Source: Sediminibacterium sp. (lineage in GTDB: Bacteria; Bacteroidota; Bacteroidia; B-17B0; Aurantibacillaceae). From it: a stretch of DNA of 64,000 bases. Shown one piece after another: positions 53,815 through 62,117 of this stretch. Positions within the stretch are counted from its first letter, which is position 1; each line of letters begins with the position of its first letter. Position numbers and translations under genes: made by a program. The stretch spans positions 248,001 through 312,000 of the forward strand of contig JASGCO010000002.1 of the NCBI GenBank assembly GCA_030054095.1, written 5' to 3'. The notes under the pieces were generated by a model, which saw only the letters and a program-made list of their open reading frames with translations, made no database searches and was not told the origin of the DNA.

Positions 53815-54867
53815 TTAATCTTCACAATCCGTATTTAAATAAGTAGCCGCAGCAGTCACGCCCAGTTCCTTGGCTTTCTTCCAGTCAGCACAGCAACCCT
53901 CTTCTTCTTTCAACATTTGTCTGGCAATAGCCCGGTTAAAATAAGCCGGTCCGTTTTTCTCATTCATTTGTATAGCCCGCGCGGCCATGTCTTTGGCCTT
54001 TTTATAGTCTTTCTTTAATATTGCCACCGATGCCAGATTGTTATAGGCCTGAGAGTTACTCGGATCTTTTTTTAAAACCTCTTCAAAATCTGTTTCAGCG
54101 CTTTTCAGATCGTTGTTCTCCAATTTGGCAGCTCCCCTGTTGTTCAGTGCCGGTAAATACCCTGCATTTTGAGAAAGTGCTTTGCTATATAGTTCTATTG
54201 CTTTTCCATAATTTTTCTGCTGCCGGTAAACGCTTCCCAGATTATTGTAAATAAACGCCTGAGATGGTTCCAATGCAAGGGCTTTTTCATAATCCATAAT
54301 TGCGCCACTTAAATCGTCCTTTGCCCGTTTTGCACTGGCTCTGTCATTATACGCATAGGCATACGATGGGTTTGTGGCAATTGCTTTCGAGTAGCACTCA
54401 ATGGCCTTATCGAGTTCCCCGCTTTCATAGTAATACAGTCCTTTATAGTAATTCGCTTCCGGATGTCCGGCCGCAAGTGCCAGGCAGTTATCTAAACTTA
54501 CCTGTTGTGAATCCTTCTTGTTTTCACTGAGGTAAATAAGGCTTTTGGTAAAAAAATTATCCGGATTCTTAGGATTAAGAGTGGTCGCCTTGTCTATATC
54601 GGCCTTAGCCAATTGATAATTTTTAAGTTGAGTGTAAGCAATCGCCCGGTTGTATAGTGCCTTATCGAAAGTGGGTCTGGCTATAAGCGCTTTATTAAAC
54701 AAATCAACAGCTCCCAAAAAATCAGTGCGTTTCATTGCCGCTAAACCATTATTATAATCCTGTTCGGCTAATTGTTCAGGGGTAAGCCCAGATGCTATCC
54801 TGACTGTGTCCTGCGTCCGACCTGACACTATACTTAACAGGAAAATTACAGTAAAAACAAATCTCAT
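53815..54867 (-). CDS. Secreted TPR-repeat protein
   Basis: The 350-residue protein has a signal peptide (FVFTVIFLLSIVSGRTQ) followed by about eight TPR units (ALYNRAIAYTQLKNYQLA, YAYNDRASAKRAKDDLSGA, AFIYNNLGSVYRQQKNYG) and ends CCADWKKAKELG with a pair of cysteines and a final CED. It is probably a periplasmic scaffold. It ends 18 bp before the PorE-like gene on the same strand and is probably co-transcribed with it. No enzymatic domain seen. Confidence 0.87.
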   Translation of the reverse strand: MRFVFTVIFLLSIVSGRTQDTVRIASGLTPEQLAEQDYNNGLAAMKRTDFLGAVDLFNKALIARPTFDKALYNRAIAYTQLKNYQLAKADIDKATTLNPKNPDNFFTKSLIYLSENKKDSQQVSLDNCLALAAGHPEANYYKGLYYYESGELDKAIECYSKAIATNPSYAYAYNDRASAKRAKDDLSGAIMDYEKALALEPSQAFIYNNLGSVYRQQKNYGKAIELYSKALSQNAGYLPALNNRGAAKLENNDLKSAETDFEEVLKKDPSNSQAYNNLASVAILKKDYKKAKDMAARAIQMNEKNGPAYFNRAIARQMLKEEEGCCADWKKAKELGVTAAATYLNTDCED

Positions 54868-55039
54868 TTTGTGTTTATAAAGTCTCTAAAATAGTAAAAT
54901 TTATACAGGAAGCAAGTTTATTCTATAAATAATCCACAGATGCGTTGATAAGTGTACCAACAGGGTTTTAAAAACAGCATGTTAACAACATTCTATTACC
55001 TACTCAAAGCCTAAGAACAAGACCCGTAATTTTATATGA

Positions 55040-57979
55040 ATGTTGAAGCGCTATTCTCTCATAAGCATCTGGGCCCTTTTATGGATGGGCTTTACTAATT
55101 ACCGGAACTCCAGTACCCAGTTTAACGATCCTGATTTTCTGAAAATACAGCAAAAATGGGTAGATTCTGTTTTCCAGCGGCTAAGTCCCGATGAACGCCT
55201 TGGACAGCTCTTTATGGTTGCTGCCTATAGCAATAAAGACAATAAACATGTGAAAGAGATCCGTGAACTCATTCAAATGTATCATATTGGTGGCCTGATA
55301 TGGATGCAGGGAGGCCCATTGCGCGAAGCCCGCCTTGCTAATTACTATCAATCGCTCACCAAAGTTCCGCTACTATATAGTATTGATGGGGAATGGGGCC
55401 TTAACATGCGGTTGGATAGTACACCGCGTTACCCTAAACAAATGACACTCGGTGCTATCCAAAACAATCAGCTCATTTTCGAAATGGGGCAACAAATTGC
55501 GCGCGAATGCAAACGCTTAGGCATACACATCAATTTTGCCCCTGTAGCCGATGTGAATAATAACCCCAATAATCCGGTTATTGGTATGCGTAGCTTTGGT
55601 GAAGATAAATTAAAAGTAACAGCCAAAGCCCTGGCCTATATGAAGGGATTGCAATCGGAACAAGTTATGGCAAATGGTAAACACTTTCCTGGTCATGGCG
55701 ATACCGACGTAGATTCTCATAAAGGCTTACCACTTATTCCTTTTACCAAAGAACGCCTGGATTCTCTGGAGTTGTATCCATTTAAAGAATTGTTTAAAGA
55801 GGGGCTTTCCAGTATTATGGTTGCACATCTTAATATTCCTGCACTCGACACTACAAAAAACAGAGCTTCTACATTGTCGCCTAATGTCGTGAATGGCTTA
55901 CTTAAAACAGAATTGGGTTTTAAAGGTCTGGTATTTACAGATGCGTTGAATATGAAAGGAGCGGCAGCATTCAATGCCCCCGGCATCGTGGATGTAAAAG
56001 CTATTCTGGCAGGTAACGATGTATTACTATTTAGTGAAGATGTAGGAAAAGCGTTTGCCGAAATCAAAAAAGCAATAGCCAATGGCGAAATCACACAAGA
56101 AGAAATTGATACACGTTGCAAAAAGATACTAATGGCAAAATACTGGTGCGGACTCAACAAAAGTCAGTACGTCTCATCCAAAAACCTGTTCTCGGATCTG
56201 AATTCGAAAGAGAGTACCGCACTGAACGAAAAACTTGCGCGGGCCGCCATAACACTTATCAAAAACGATAGTAACCTGCTCCCATTACCATATAGCGATA
56301 GTACCCGCATTCTTGAAGTGTCTGTTGGCATAGAAGAAAAAAATTCGCTGCATCAGGCCATTAAGCAACATGGTTACGTACAACACGCTGGCATTACACA
56401 CGATCCTTCTCAAACAGTAGTTGAAGACCTGATGAATAAAGTTCAGCAATCGGAAATAGTTATTATTCAGCTTAATAAAACGACCCTGAGGGTAGATAAT
56501 AATTACGGTGTAGGCAACAAAAGCATAGCACTCATTGATTCTATTGCCCGCATTAAGCCCACTATGTTGGTAGTAGTAGGAAACCCATACTTGCTTAATA
56601 AATTAAAAACACCCGATGTTTTTAAAAGTATTATTCTGGCTTATGAATACATGCCATCCCTACTGAAAGCTGCCGGAGATTTAATTACGGGCGAGATTGG
56701 ATGCGATGGCCAATTACCTGTAACGTGTTCTAAATTTAAGGCCGGGACAGGCATAGTAAAACAAGCTGTAATTCGGCCAGCAGGCACAAAGGAGAAAAAT
56801 ACTCCTCAAAAAAAAAACGAAACTATAATCGATAGCATTGCCGTTTCAGGCATAAAAGAAGGCGCTTACCCGGGCTGTCAGGTGGTTGCCCTTCACAAAG
56901 GAGAAGTAATTTACCAAAAAGCCTTTGGTCACTTTACCTACAATAAAGATTCTAAAGCTGTTGATAACGGCAGTGTGTACGACCTGGCCTCTGTTACCAA
57001 GATAGCCGCTTCTGCGCTTGCATTAATGAAACTAAAAAGCGAAGGTAAACTGGACTATAAAAAAACCTTAGGAGACTACCTTCCTGAACTAAAAGGTACC
57101 AACAAAGAAACCCTTGTGCTTGAAGATGTAATGGCCCATCAGGCAGGGCTTCAGGCATGGATTCCGTTCTACCTTAAAACACTGACCAAAAAAGACCAGT
57201 ACCGGCCGGGGTACTACGCTAAGAAACCCAGCGATCAGTTTCCTACCCGTGTAGCGCGTAAATTGTACGTTGTCAAAGGCTTCGAAGATACCATATACAA
57301 TCGCATCAACAACAGCAAGGTAGAGGAGCGCGGCAAATACCTTTATAGCGATCTGGGGTATTATTATCTGCAAAAAATTATTGAACGGATCAGTGGCAAA
57401 AAACTCAACGCGTACGTAGAAGAAGTATATGCGCAAATGGGCTTAGGGCTTTGTTACAATCCTCAAATTAAACATTCACTTAAAATCATTGTTCCAACTG
57501 AAAACGACACCAAATGGCGAAAACAAACCGTTCATGGTTTTGTGCATGACCCCGGAGCGGCACTATTAGGTGGCGTTGCTGGTCATGCCGGACTATTCGG
57601 GAACGCGTTGGATCTGGCTAGACTTATGCAGATGTACCTCCATAAAGGCACGTTTGGCAGCAGACGCTATCTGGATAGCTCAGTAGTGAATGATTTTAGT
57701 AGTTGTCATTTCTGCCCTAATAATCGCAGGGGCCTCTGCTTCGAGAAACCGGAACCTGATCCTAAAAAGGATTCGCCGGTAACTGAATTGGCCAGCCTGC
57801 GGAGTTTCGGACATAGCGGGTTTACTGGCACGTTTGCCTGGGCTGATCCTGAAAATGATTTAATCGTGGTTTTCCTCAGCAATCGCGTGTATCCAAACGC
57901 CGAAGACAATAAGCTGGCCAAACTCGGCATCAGGGGAAAAATACACCGTGTATTTTACGAATGGATTAAAAACAATTAG
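55040..57979 (+). CDS. Fused GH3 (NagZ-like) glycosidase and beta-lactamase-family serine hydrolase
   Basis: Residues about 35-370 are a GH3 domain: KHFPGHGDTDVDSH (214-227) is the NagZ signature including the catalytic Asp-His pair, and GLVFTDALNMKG places the nucleophile at D301. A GH3 C-terminal domain (about 400-580) follows, then a class C beta-lactamase-like domain with SxxK (SVTKIA, near residue 651), YSDLGYYY as the YxN-type motif, and HSGFTG in the KTG position. The N-terminus looks like a signal peptide, and the TAATTTTA element sits 5 bp before the ATG. Likely substrates are muropeptides or cell-wall fragments in the periplasm. Such fusions are known in Bacteroidota. Confidence 0.92.
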   Translation: MLKRYSLISIWALLWMGFTNYRNSSTQFNDPDFLKIQQKWVDSVFQRLSPDERLGQLFMVAAYSNKDNKHVKEIRELIQMYHIGGLIWMQGGPLREARLANYYQSLTKVPLLYSIDGEWGLNMRLDSTPRYPKQMTLGAIQNNQLIFEMGQQIARECKRLGIHINFAPVADVNNNPNNPVIGMRSFGEDKLKVTAKALAYMKGLQSEQVMANGKHFPGHGDTDVDSHKGLPLIPFTKERLDSLELYPFKELFKEGLSSIMVAHLNIPALDTTKNRASTLSPNVVNGLLKTELGFKGLVFTDALNMKGAAAFNAPGIVDVKAILAGNDVLLFSEDVGKAFAEIKKAIANGEITQEEIDTRCKKILMAKYWCGLNKSQYVSSKNLFSDLNSKESTALNEKLARAAITLIKNDSNLLPLPYSDSTRILEVSVGIEEKNSLHQAIKQHGYVQHAGITHDPSQTVVEDLMNKVQQSEIVIIQLNKTTLRVDNNYGVGNKSIALIDSIARIKPTMLVVVGNPYLLNKLKTPDVFKSIILAYEYMPSLLKAAGDLITGEIGCDGQLPVTCSKFKAGTGIVKQAVIRPAGTKEKNTPQKKNETIIDSIAVSGIKEGAYPGCQVVALHKGEVIYQKAFGHFTYNKDSKAVDNGSVYDLASVTKIAASALALMKLKSEGKLDYKKTLGDYLPELKGTNKETLVLEDVMAHQAGLQAWIPFYLKTLTKKDQYRPGYYAKKPSDQFPTRVARKLYVVKGFEDTIYNRINNSKVEERGKYLYSDLGYYYLQKIIERISGKKLNAYVEEVYAQMGLGLCYNPQIKHSLKIIVPTENDTKWRKQTVHGFVHDPGAALLGGVAGHAGLFGNALDLARLMQMYLHKGTFGSRRYLDSSVVNDFSSCHFCPNNRRGLCFEKPEPDPKKDSPVTELASLRSFGHSGFTGTFAWADPENDLIVVFLSNRVYPNAEDNKLAKLGIRGKIHRVFYEWIKNN

Positions 57980-58096
57980 AGGGATGCAACGCGTCTTCGA
58001 AATCTGTGTAAATTCCTTACCTTTGGAAAAGATTGATAAGACATTCACATCAACAATGTCAGGCAATCCATAGTAACCCGCTTTAAAATTTAATGT

Positions 58097-58615
58097 ATGA
58101 AAAACGGCATCATTTTACTTCTTTTCATGTTCACTCTGTTACTGACTGGATGCAAAAACGCAAAAGATGAGGTTACTTATCATCTGCCGGAATGGCTTTC
58201 CAGAAAAACATCCGCGGGTATTACCTATAGTTTAAAGCGTCATCATTCTTATCTGCCAGTTTACGCCCAGATTTATTCCATTACCGAAAATCACATTACC
58301 GACCTTGTCGCGACTATCAGTATCCGAAATACAGATATAAAAGACAGCATCTATCTTAACAAAATAGATTATTATAATACAGGCGGTCAATTAATCCGTC
58401 ACTATATCTCCGCTCCGGTATTTATTAAACCTTCAGAAACAGTTGAAATCATTATAAAAAACTCCGATAACGCAGGAGGAAGTGGCGCCAATTTTATTTT
58501 TGAATGGGCTGCTAAAGCGGATACAGAAAAACCGCTTTTTGAATCCATTATGATTTCTACTGCCGGACAACAAGGTATTTCTTTTACCAGTCGTGGTGTA
58601 GATCTGAATAAATAG
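58097..58615 (+). CDS. DUF3124 lipoprotein
   Basis: The 172-residue protein has a lipobox (LLLTGC) and a DUF3124 domain: YLPVYAQIYSITENHITDLV, ISIRNTDIKDSIYLNKIDYY, GGQLIRHYISAPVFIKPSET and GGSGANFIFEW. The family is widespread and uncharacterised, with a beta-sandwich fold expected. It stops 2 bp before the convergent antiporter remnant. A strong promoter is not obvious. Confidence 0.85.
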   Translation: MKNGIILLLFMFTLLLTGCKNAKDEVTYHLPEWLSRKTSAGITYSLKRHHSYLPVYAQIYSITENHITDLVATISIRNTDIKDSIYLNKIDYYNTGGQLIRHYISAPVFIKPSETVEIIIKNSDNAGGSGANFIFEWAAKADTEKPLFESIMISTAGQQGISFTSRGVDLNK

Positions 58616-58617
58616 CG

Positions 58618-59031
58618 TTACTTCTTATCTGCTTTCCTACCCGAAGCAATCACCTGAATCCGTTTTTCATTACCCACAATCCAAACTACATCGTTCAGTT
58701 TAAAAACTGTACCCGATTCCGGATTCAGCAACCTTTCTCCTTCCCGCTCAATACCGATAACTAAACCATGCGTTTGCTCACGAATCGCCGATTCTTTTAT
58801 ACCCTTGTTCAACAATAAAGAATCGGAATGTACAACAAAACTAAGCAAACGAACCTGTGGTCTTAACTGATCAGTTACGGTAGGAAAAAACCTGAATTAC
58901 GGCCCCACCACTATTCCTGCAATAATATGCCCAAGTACCAAAGGTTGTTTCAGCGTCCTAAACAAAAGCCCGATAACAGCAACTGAAGCCAGAATTAAAG
59001 TCAGATCAAGTATAAGATTCGGCAAATGCAC
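58618..59031 (-). pseudogene. Internally deleted CPA2-type cation:proton antiporter
   Basis: On the minus strand a frame starting at GTG 59031 encodes MHLPNLILDLTLILASVAVI and LLFRTLKQPLVLGHIIAGIVVGP, the N-terminus of KefB/CPA2 antiporters, then meets TAA at 58897-58899. The same frame continues beyond the stop with PTVTDQLRPQVRLLSFVVHS and an RCK/TrkA-C-like end (ESAIREQTHGLVIGIE, VFKLNDVVWIVGNEKRI). A functional family member is more than 500 residues, so the transmembrane core and the NAD-binding domain are missing, with a stop near the junction. I read this as a gene decayed by a large internal deletion. Confidence 0.8.
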
Positions 59032-59069
59032 GCAAAACAAACGATAACACAAATTAAATTTAAGTATCC

Positions 59070-59100
59070 TTGCGCTGAAAAAATAATATGGGTACCTTTG
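59070..59100 (+). promoter_or_regulatory. Promoter for the RND/MMPL exporter gene
   Basis: TTG (59070-59072), a 20-bp spacer and a perfect TACCTTTG (59093-59100), giving a leader of about 35 nt before the ATG at 59143. Confidence 0.65.
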
Positions 59101-59142
59101 CTTTTTGGTTTTTTAAATAAGATTAACAGCCCTTTTTAAGCT

Positions 59143-61488
59143 ATGTGGAGAAAATTCAGCGGGTTGCTGCTCAGAAATAAGTTGACATTTTCGTTAACCG
59201 TTGTGTTGTTAACTGTATTCATGGGGTACAAGGCCAGTAAAATGGAACTATCTTATGAGTTCGCCAAAATACTACCTGAAAACGACCCTACATTTATTGA
59301 TTATCAGGCATTCAAAAAACAATTCGGCGAAGACGGTAACGTGATGGTAATTGGCTTCGAAGACAAAAACTTTTTCACCCTGAGCAAATTTAACGAATGG
59401 TATCACCTCAGCAAAACCATAAAAATAATTCCCGGCATTAAAGAAGTTATTTCGCTTCCTACTGCTTTTACACTACAACGTAATGATTCACTGTCCAAAT
59501 TCGATTTTGTTCCCCTCATTACCCAAATACCCACCTCACAAAAAGATGTAGATAGTATCCGTTCAAAAATAAATAGTCTGGAGTTTTATAATGGTATTAT
59601 TTATAATAAAGAATCAAATGCCACCCTAATGGCTATCACCTTTAACAATGCCTCGCTGAACTCGAAACGCCGTCTCGATATTGTAAAAGAAATACGAATG
59701 CTTACCGAAGAGTTTGCCACCAAACACCAGGTTGAAATGCACTATTCGGGCATGCCATACATCCGCTCTCAGATGATGGAAAAAATTTCGCACGAAATGA
59801 CCTTATTCCTGATTCTGGCAGTGATTATAACCGGCCTCATCCTATGGCTCTTTTTCCGATCAGGGATTATTGTCTTTTTCAGCCTTGTCATTGTTATTAT
59901 AGGCGTAATATGGTCTGTGGGCATTCTTGAACTTTTTGGCTATAAAATAACCGTGCTCTCCGGGCTCATTGCACCGCTTATTATGGTCATTGGCATTCCC
60001 AATTGTATTTTCCTCATTAACAAATACCAAAGCGAGTACATCACACATCGCAATAAAATGAAAGCCCTCTCGCGGATGATTGAAACGATAGGCGTTACAC
60101 TGTTTCTTGCCAACATTACCACTTCCATTGGGTTTGGTGTACTTTACTTTACACAAAGCTCCATGCTCGTCGAGTTCGGTGTGGTGGCTGGCATCAGCGT
60201 CATTGTCACTTACCTGATTACACTTATTCTGGTACCAGTTATGCTGCAATTGCTGCCCGTACCTAAACCCAAACACACCAAACACCTTGAGGGCAAACGG
60301 ATCAATAAAATACTCGCCAGCATCGATCTGCTGGTTCAGAAAAAACGTAAGGCCATTTACGTAACAACCTTAGCAGTCACTGTCATTGGCATACTGGGAA
60401 TGCTCCGCATTAACCTGATCGGATACGTGGTAGATGACCTCCCCAAAAACGATCCGGTTTATACAGACCTTCACTTCTTCGAGTCGCGGTTCAAAGGTGT
60501 TCTTCCCTTCGAAATTTCCATTGATACTAAAAAAGAAAATGGTGTGTTTTCCGAAAACGCCAAAGTGCTTTATAAAATGAAGGCGCTGCAAGCCTTGTTT
60601 GGCGAGTACAAAGAATTTTCAAAACCGGTTTCCATTGTAGAAGCTATTAAATTTTCGTATCAGGCCTACAAAGACGGGAATCCAAAATACTACCGCCTAC
60701 CTTCTATCACCGATCTTAAAACCCTTTCCGATTACTCCGGATCTTTAAACGGACAAGGCACTAAACTAAAAACATTTATAGACAGCACGAAACGCATCAC
60801 CCGCATCAGCCTGCAAATGGCAGATGTCGGCTCCAAACGTATCAAAGAAATTGTGGCCGAAGTCCGCCCGCGGGTTGATTCCATTTTCGATCCTAAAGAA
60901 TACACCGTCAGCATGACCGGTCACAGCCTGGTATTCCTTAAAAGCAACGATTACCTGTTGTATAATCTTATGGAAAGCCTCCTCATCGAAATTGTACTCA
61001 TTGCCATCGTTGGCATGACGCTCTTCAGAAGTGTCAGCATCATCATCCTGTCCAAATTACCTTGCCTTATTCCCTTAGTAATTACCGCCGGAGTAATGGG
61101 GTTTATGGACATCCGTTTTAAACCCTCCACCATTCTCATCTTCAGCATTGCCTTTGGCATCTCATCCGATGGCACCATTTACCTCTTAACCAAATACCGG
61201 CAGGAACTCCGTAAAAACGGAGGCAATGCGTTTGCCGCCATATCCACTTCCATCCGCGAAACCGGGCTCAGCATGGTCTACACCTCCGTCATTCTTTTCT
61301 TTGGTTTCTCTATTTTCTCAGTATCCAGTTTTGGCGGAACCGCCGCGTTAGGTATTCTTATCTCTTTAACCCTCATCATGTCTTTAATCACTAACCTTAT
61401 TCTCCTGCCTGCCATTCTGCTCACCATTGCCAACCGCCGGCAAAATAAGGAGATGATGAAAACCTCCATGATTGAACTGGAAGAGTAA
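59143..61488 (+). CDS. RND-superfamily (MMPL/hydrophobe exporter) membrane protein
   Basis: The 781-residue protein has the RND arrangement in duplicate: helix 1 (LTFSLTVVLLTVFMGYKA), a periplasmic domain with FAKILPENDP and YQAFKKQFGEDGNVMVIGF, then six helices, and again helix 7 (about 405-425), the second loop (IGYVVDDLPKNDPVYTDLHF) and six helices. Sterol-sensing-like segments (GLIAPLIMVIGIPNCIFLI; FSIAFGISSDGTIYLLTKYR) match the MMPL/HpnN group, which exports lipids or hopanoids. No adaptor or TolC gene is adjacent. Its stop codon abuts a palindromic repeat element. Confidence 0.9.
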   Translation: MWRKFSGLLLRNKLTFSLTVVLLTVFMGYKASKMELSYEFAKILPENDPTFIDYQAFKKQFGEDGNVMVIGFEDKNFFTLSKFNEWYHLSKTIKIIPGIKEVISLPTAFTLQRNDSLSKFDFVPLITQIPTSQKDVDSIRSKINSLEFYNGIIYNKESNATLMAITFNNASLNSKRRLDIVKEIRMLTEEFATKHQVEMHYSGMPYIRSQMMEKISHEMTLFLILAVIITGLILWLFFRSGIIVFFSLVIVIIGVIWSVGILELFGYKITVLSGLIAPLIMVIGIPNCIFLINKYQSEYITHRNKMKALSRMIETIGVTLFLANITTSIGFGVLYFTQSSMLVEFGVVAGISVIVTYLITLILVPVMLQLLPVPKPKHTKHLEGKRINKILASIDLLVQKKRKAIYVTTLAVTVIGILGMLRINLIGYVVDDLPKNDPVYTDLHFFESRFKGVLPFEISIDTKKENGVFSENAKVLYKMKALQALFGEYKEFSKPVSIVEAIKFSYQAYKDGNPKYYRLPSITDLKTLSDYSGSLNGQGTKLKTFIDSTKRITRISLQMADVGSKRIKEIVAEVRPRVDSIFDPKEYTVSMTGHSLVFLKSNDYLLYNLMESLLIEIVLIAIVGMTLFRSVSIIILSKLPCLIPLVITAGVMGFMDIRFKPSTILIFSIAFGISSDGTIYLLTKYRQELRKNGGNAFAAISTSIRETGLSMVYTSVILFFGFSIFSVSSFGGTAALGILISLTLIMSLITNLILLPAILLTIANRRQNKEMMKTSMIELEE

Positions 61489-61650
61489 TACCAAATGCGA
61501 ATATAAAATAGTCCAATAGTATGACACGAAAATTTTTCATTATTCGAGGCGAAAAACGGAGGCATAGCATAAACTACGCCGAGTATTTTTAACGAAGAAG
61601 AATGGAAAATTTTCGCTCAGGATTGGACTATTTTATAGTTGCTTTTGGTA
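61489..61650. repeat. 162-bp palindromic MITE-like element
   Basis: The ends TACCAAATGCGAATATAAAA and (reverse complement) TACCAAAAGCAACTATAAAA continue into TAGTCCAAT; 25 of 29 terminal bases pair. Inner arms (GAAAATTTT-CATT-TTC, GGCATAG/CTACGCC) also pair, so the whole unit folds into one long imperfect hairpin. It begins at the base after the exporter's TAA. No coding capacity. It may also act as terminator and mRNA stabiliser for that gene. Confidence 0.8.
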
Positions 61651-61671
61651 TAAGGTAGTCTAAAAATTTGC

Positions 61672-61884
61672 TTTAACCCAAATCATGCATTAGAAATTTG
61701 TTGTGAGAGCGAAAAGGCCGATAAAATCTGAACTTTTGCGATTGAGGCACGGTAATAACGCAGTGCGTTATTGAGCGGGGCAGTGGGCAAGCACCATTAT
61801 GGTGAATGAGCGAAAGTTGCGAAGCTTCAGATTTTGAAGGACTTTTCGTTCGTAATAGAATTTCTAATGCGTGATCTGGGTTTA
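61672..61884. repeat. 213-bp palindromic element with internal hairpins
   Basis: The ends pair (CATGCATTAGAAATT with reverse complement CACGCATTAGAAATT, plus AACCCA/TGGGTT). The next arms, GCGAAAAGGCCGATAAAATC and its partner, also pair. The centre holds two perfect hairpins, AATAACGC-AGT-GCGTTATT (61754-61772) and CACCAT-T-ATGGTG (61792-61804). The element looks like a branched structured DNA/RNA unit, not a gene. Confidence 0.8.
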
Positions 61885-61909
61885 ATGTACAGAACAGTTG
61901 GGGCCGTTT

Positions 61910-62075
61910 TTGCTAACGCGCGTGCCCGTCAAAAACCGTGCTTTCCGCTATAGCTTGCTGGCACTTTGCTGCATCGCATCGGTTTGCGGTGGCTCTGTTC
62001 CGCCGCCTCCTTAACCGTGCGCTGACTCGCAAAGCACCGCGCAAGGCTGCCGCTTCAATCACTCGGCCATTTACC
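61910..62075. repeat. GC-rich dispersed intergenic repeat, copy 2
   Basis: Shares ordered blocks with 13738-13912: GTCAAAAA, GCTTTCCGCTATAGC, CTTTGCTGCATCGC, TTGCGGTGGCT, CGCCTCCT, GGCTGCCGCTTCAATC and GGCCATT or GCCATT. It is same-strand oriented in this window and clearly diverged. It lies next to aroA, downstream of two palindromic elements. Confidence 0.75.
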
Positions 62076-62117
62076 AATAAAGGTATCCTAAAATAAAAGA
62101 AATACTACCAATGGTGT

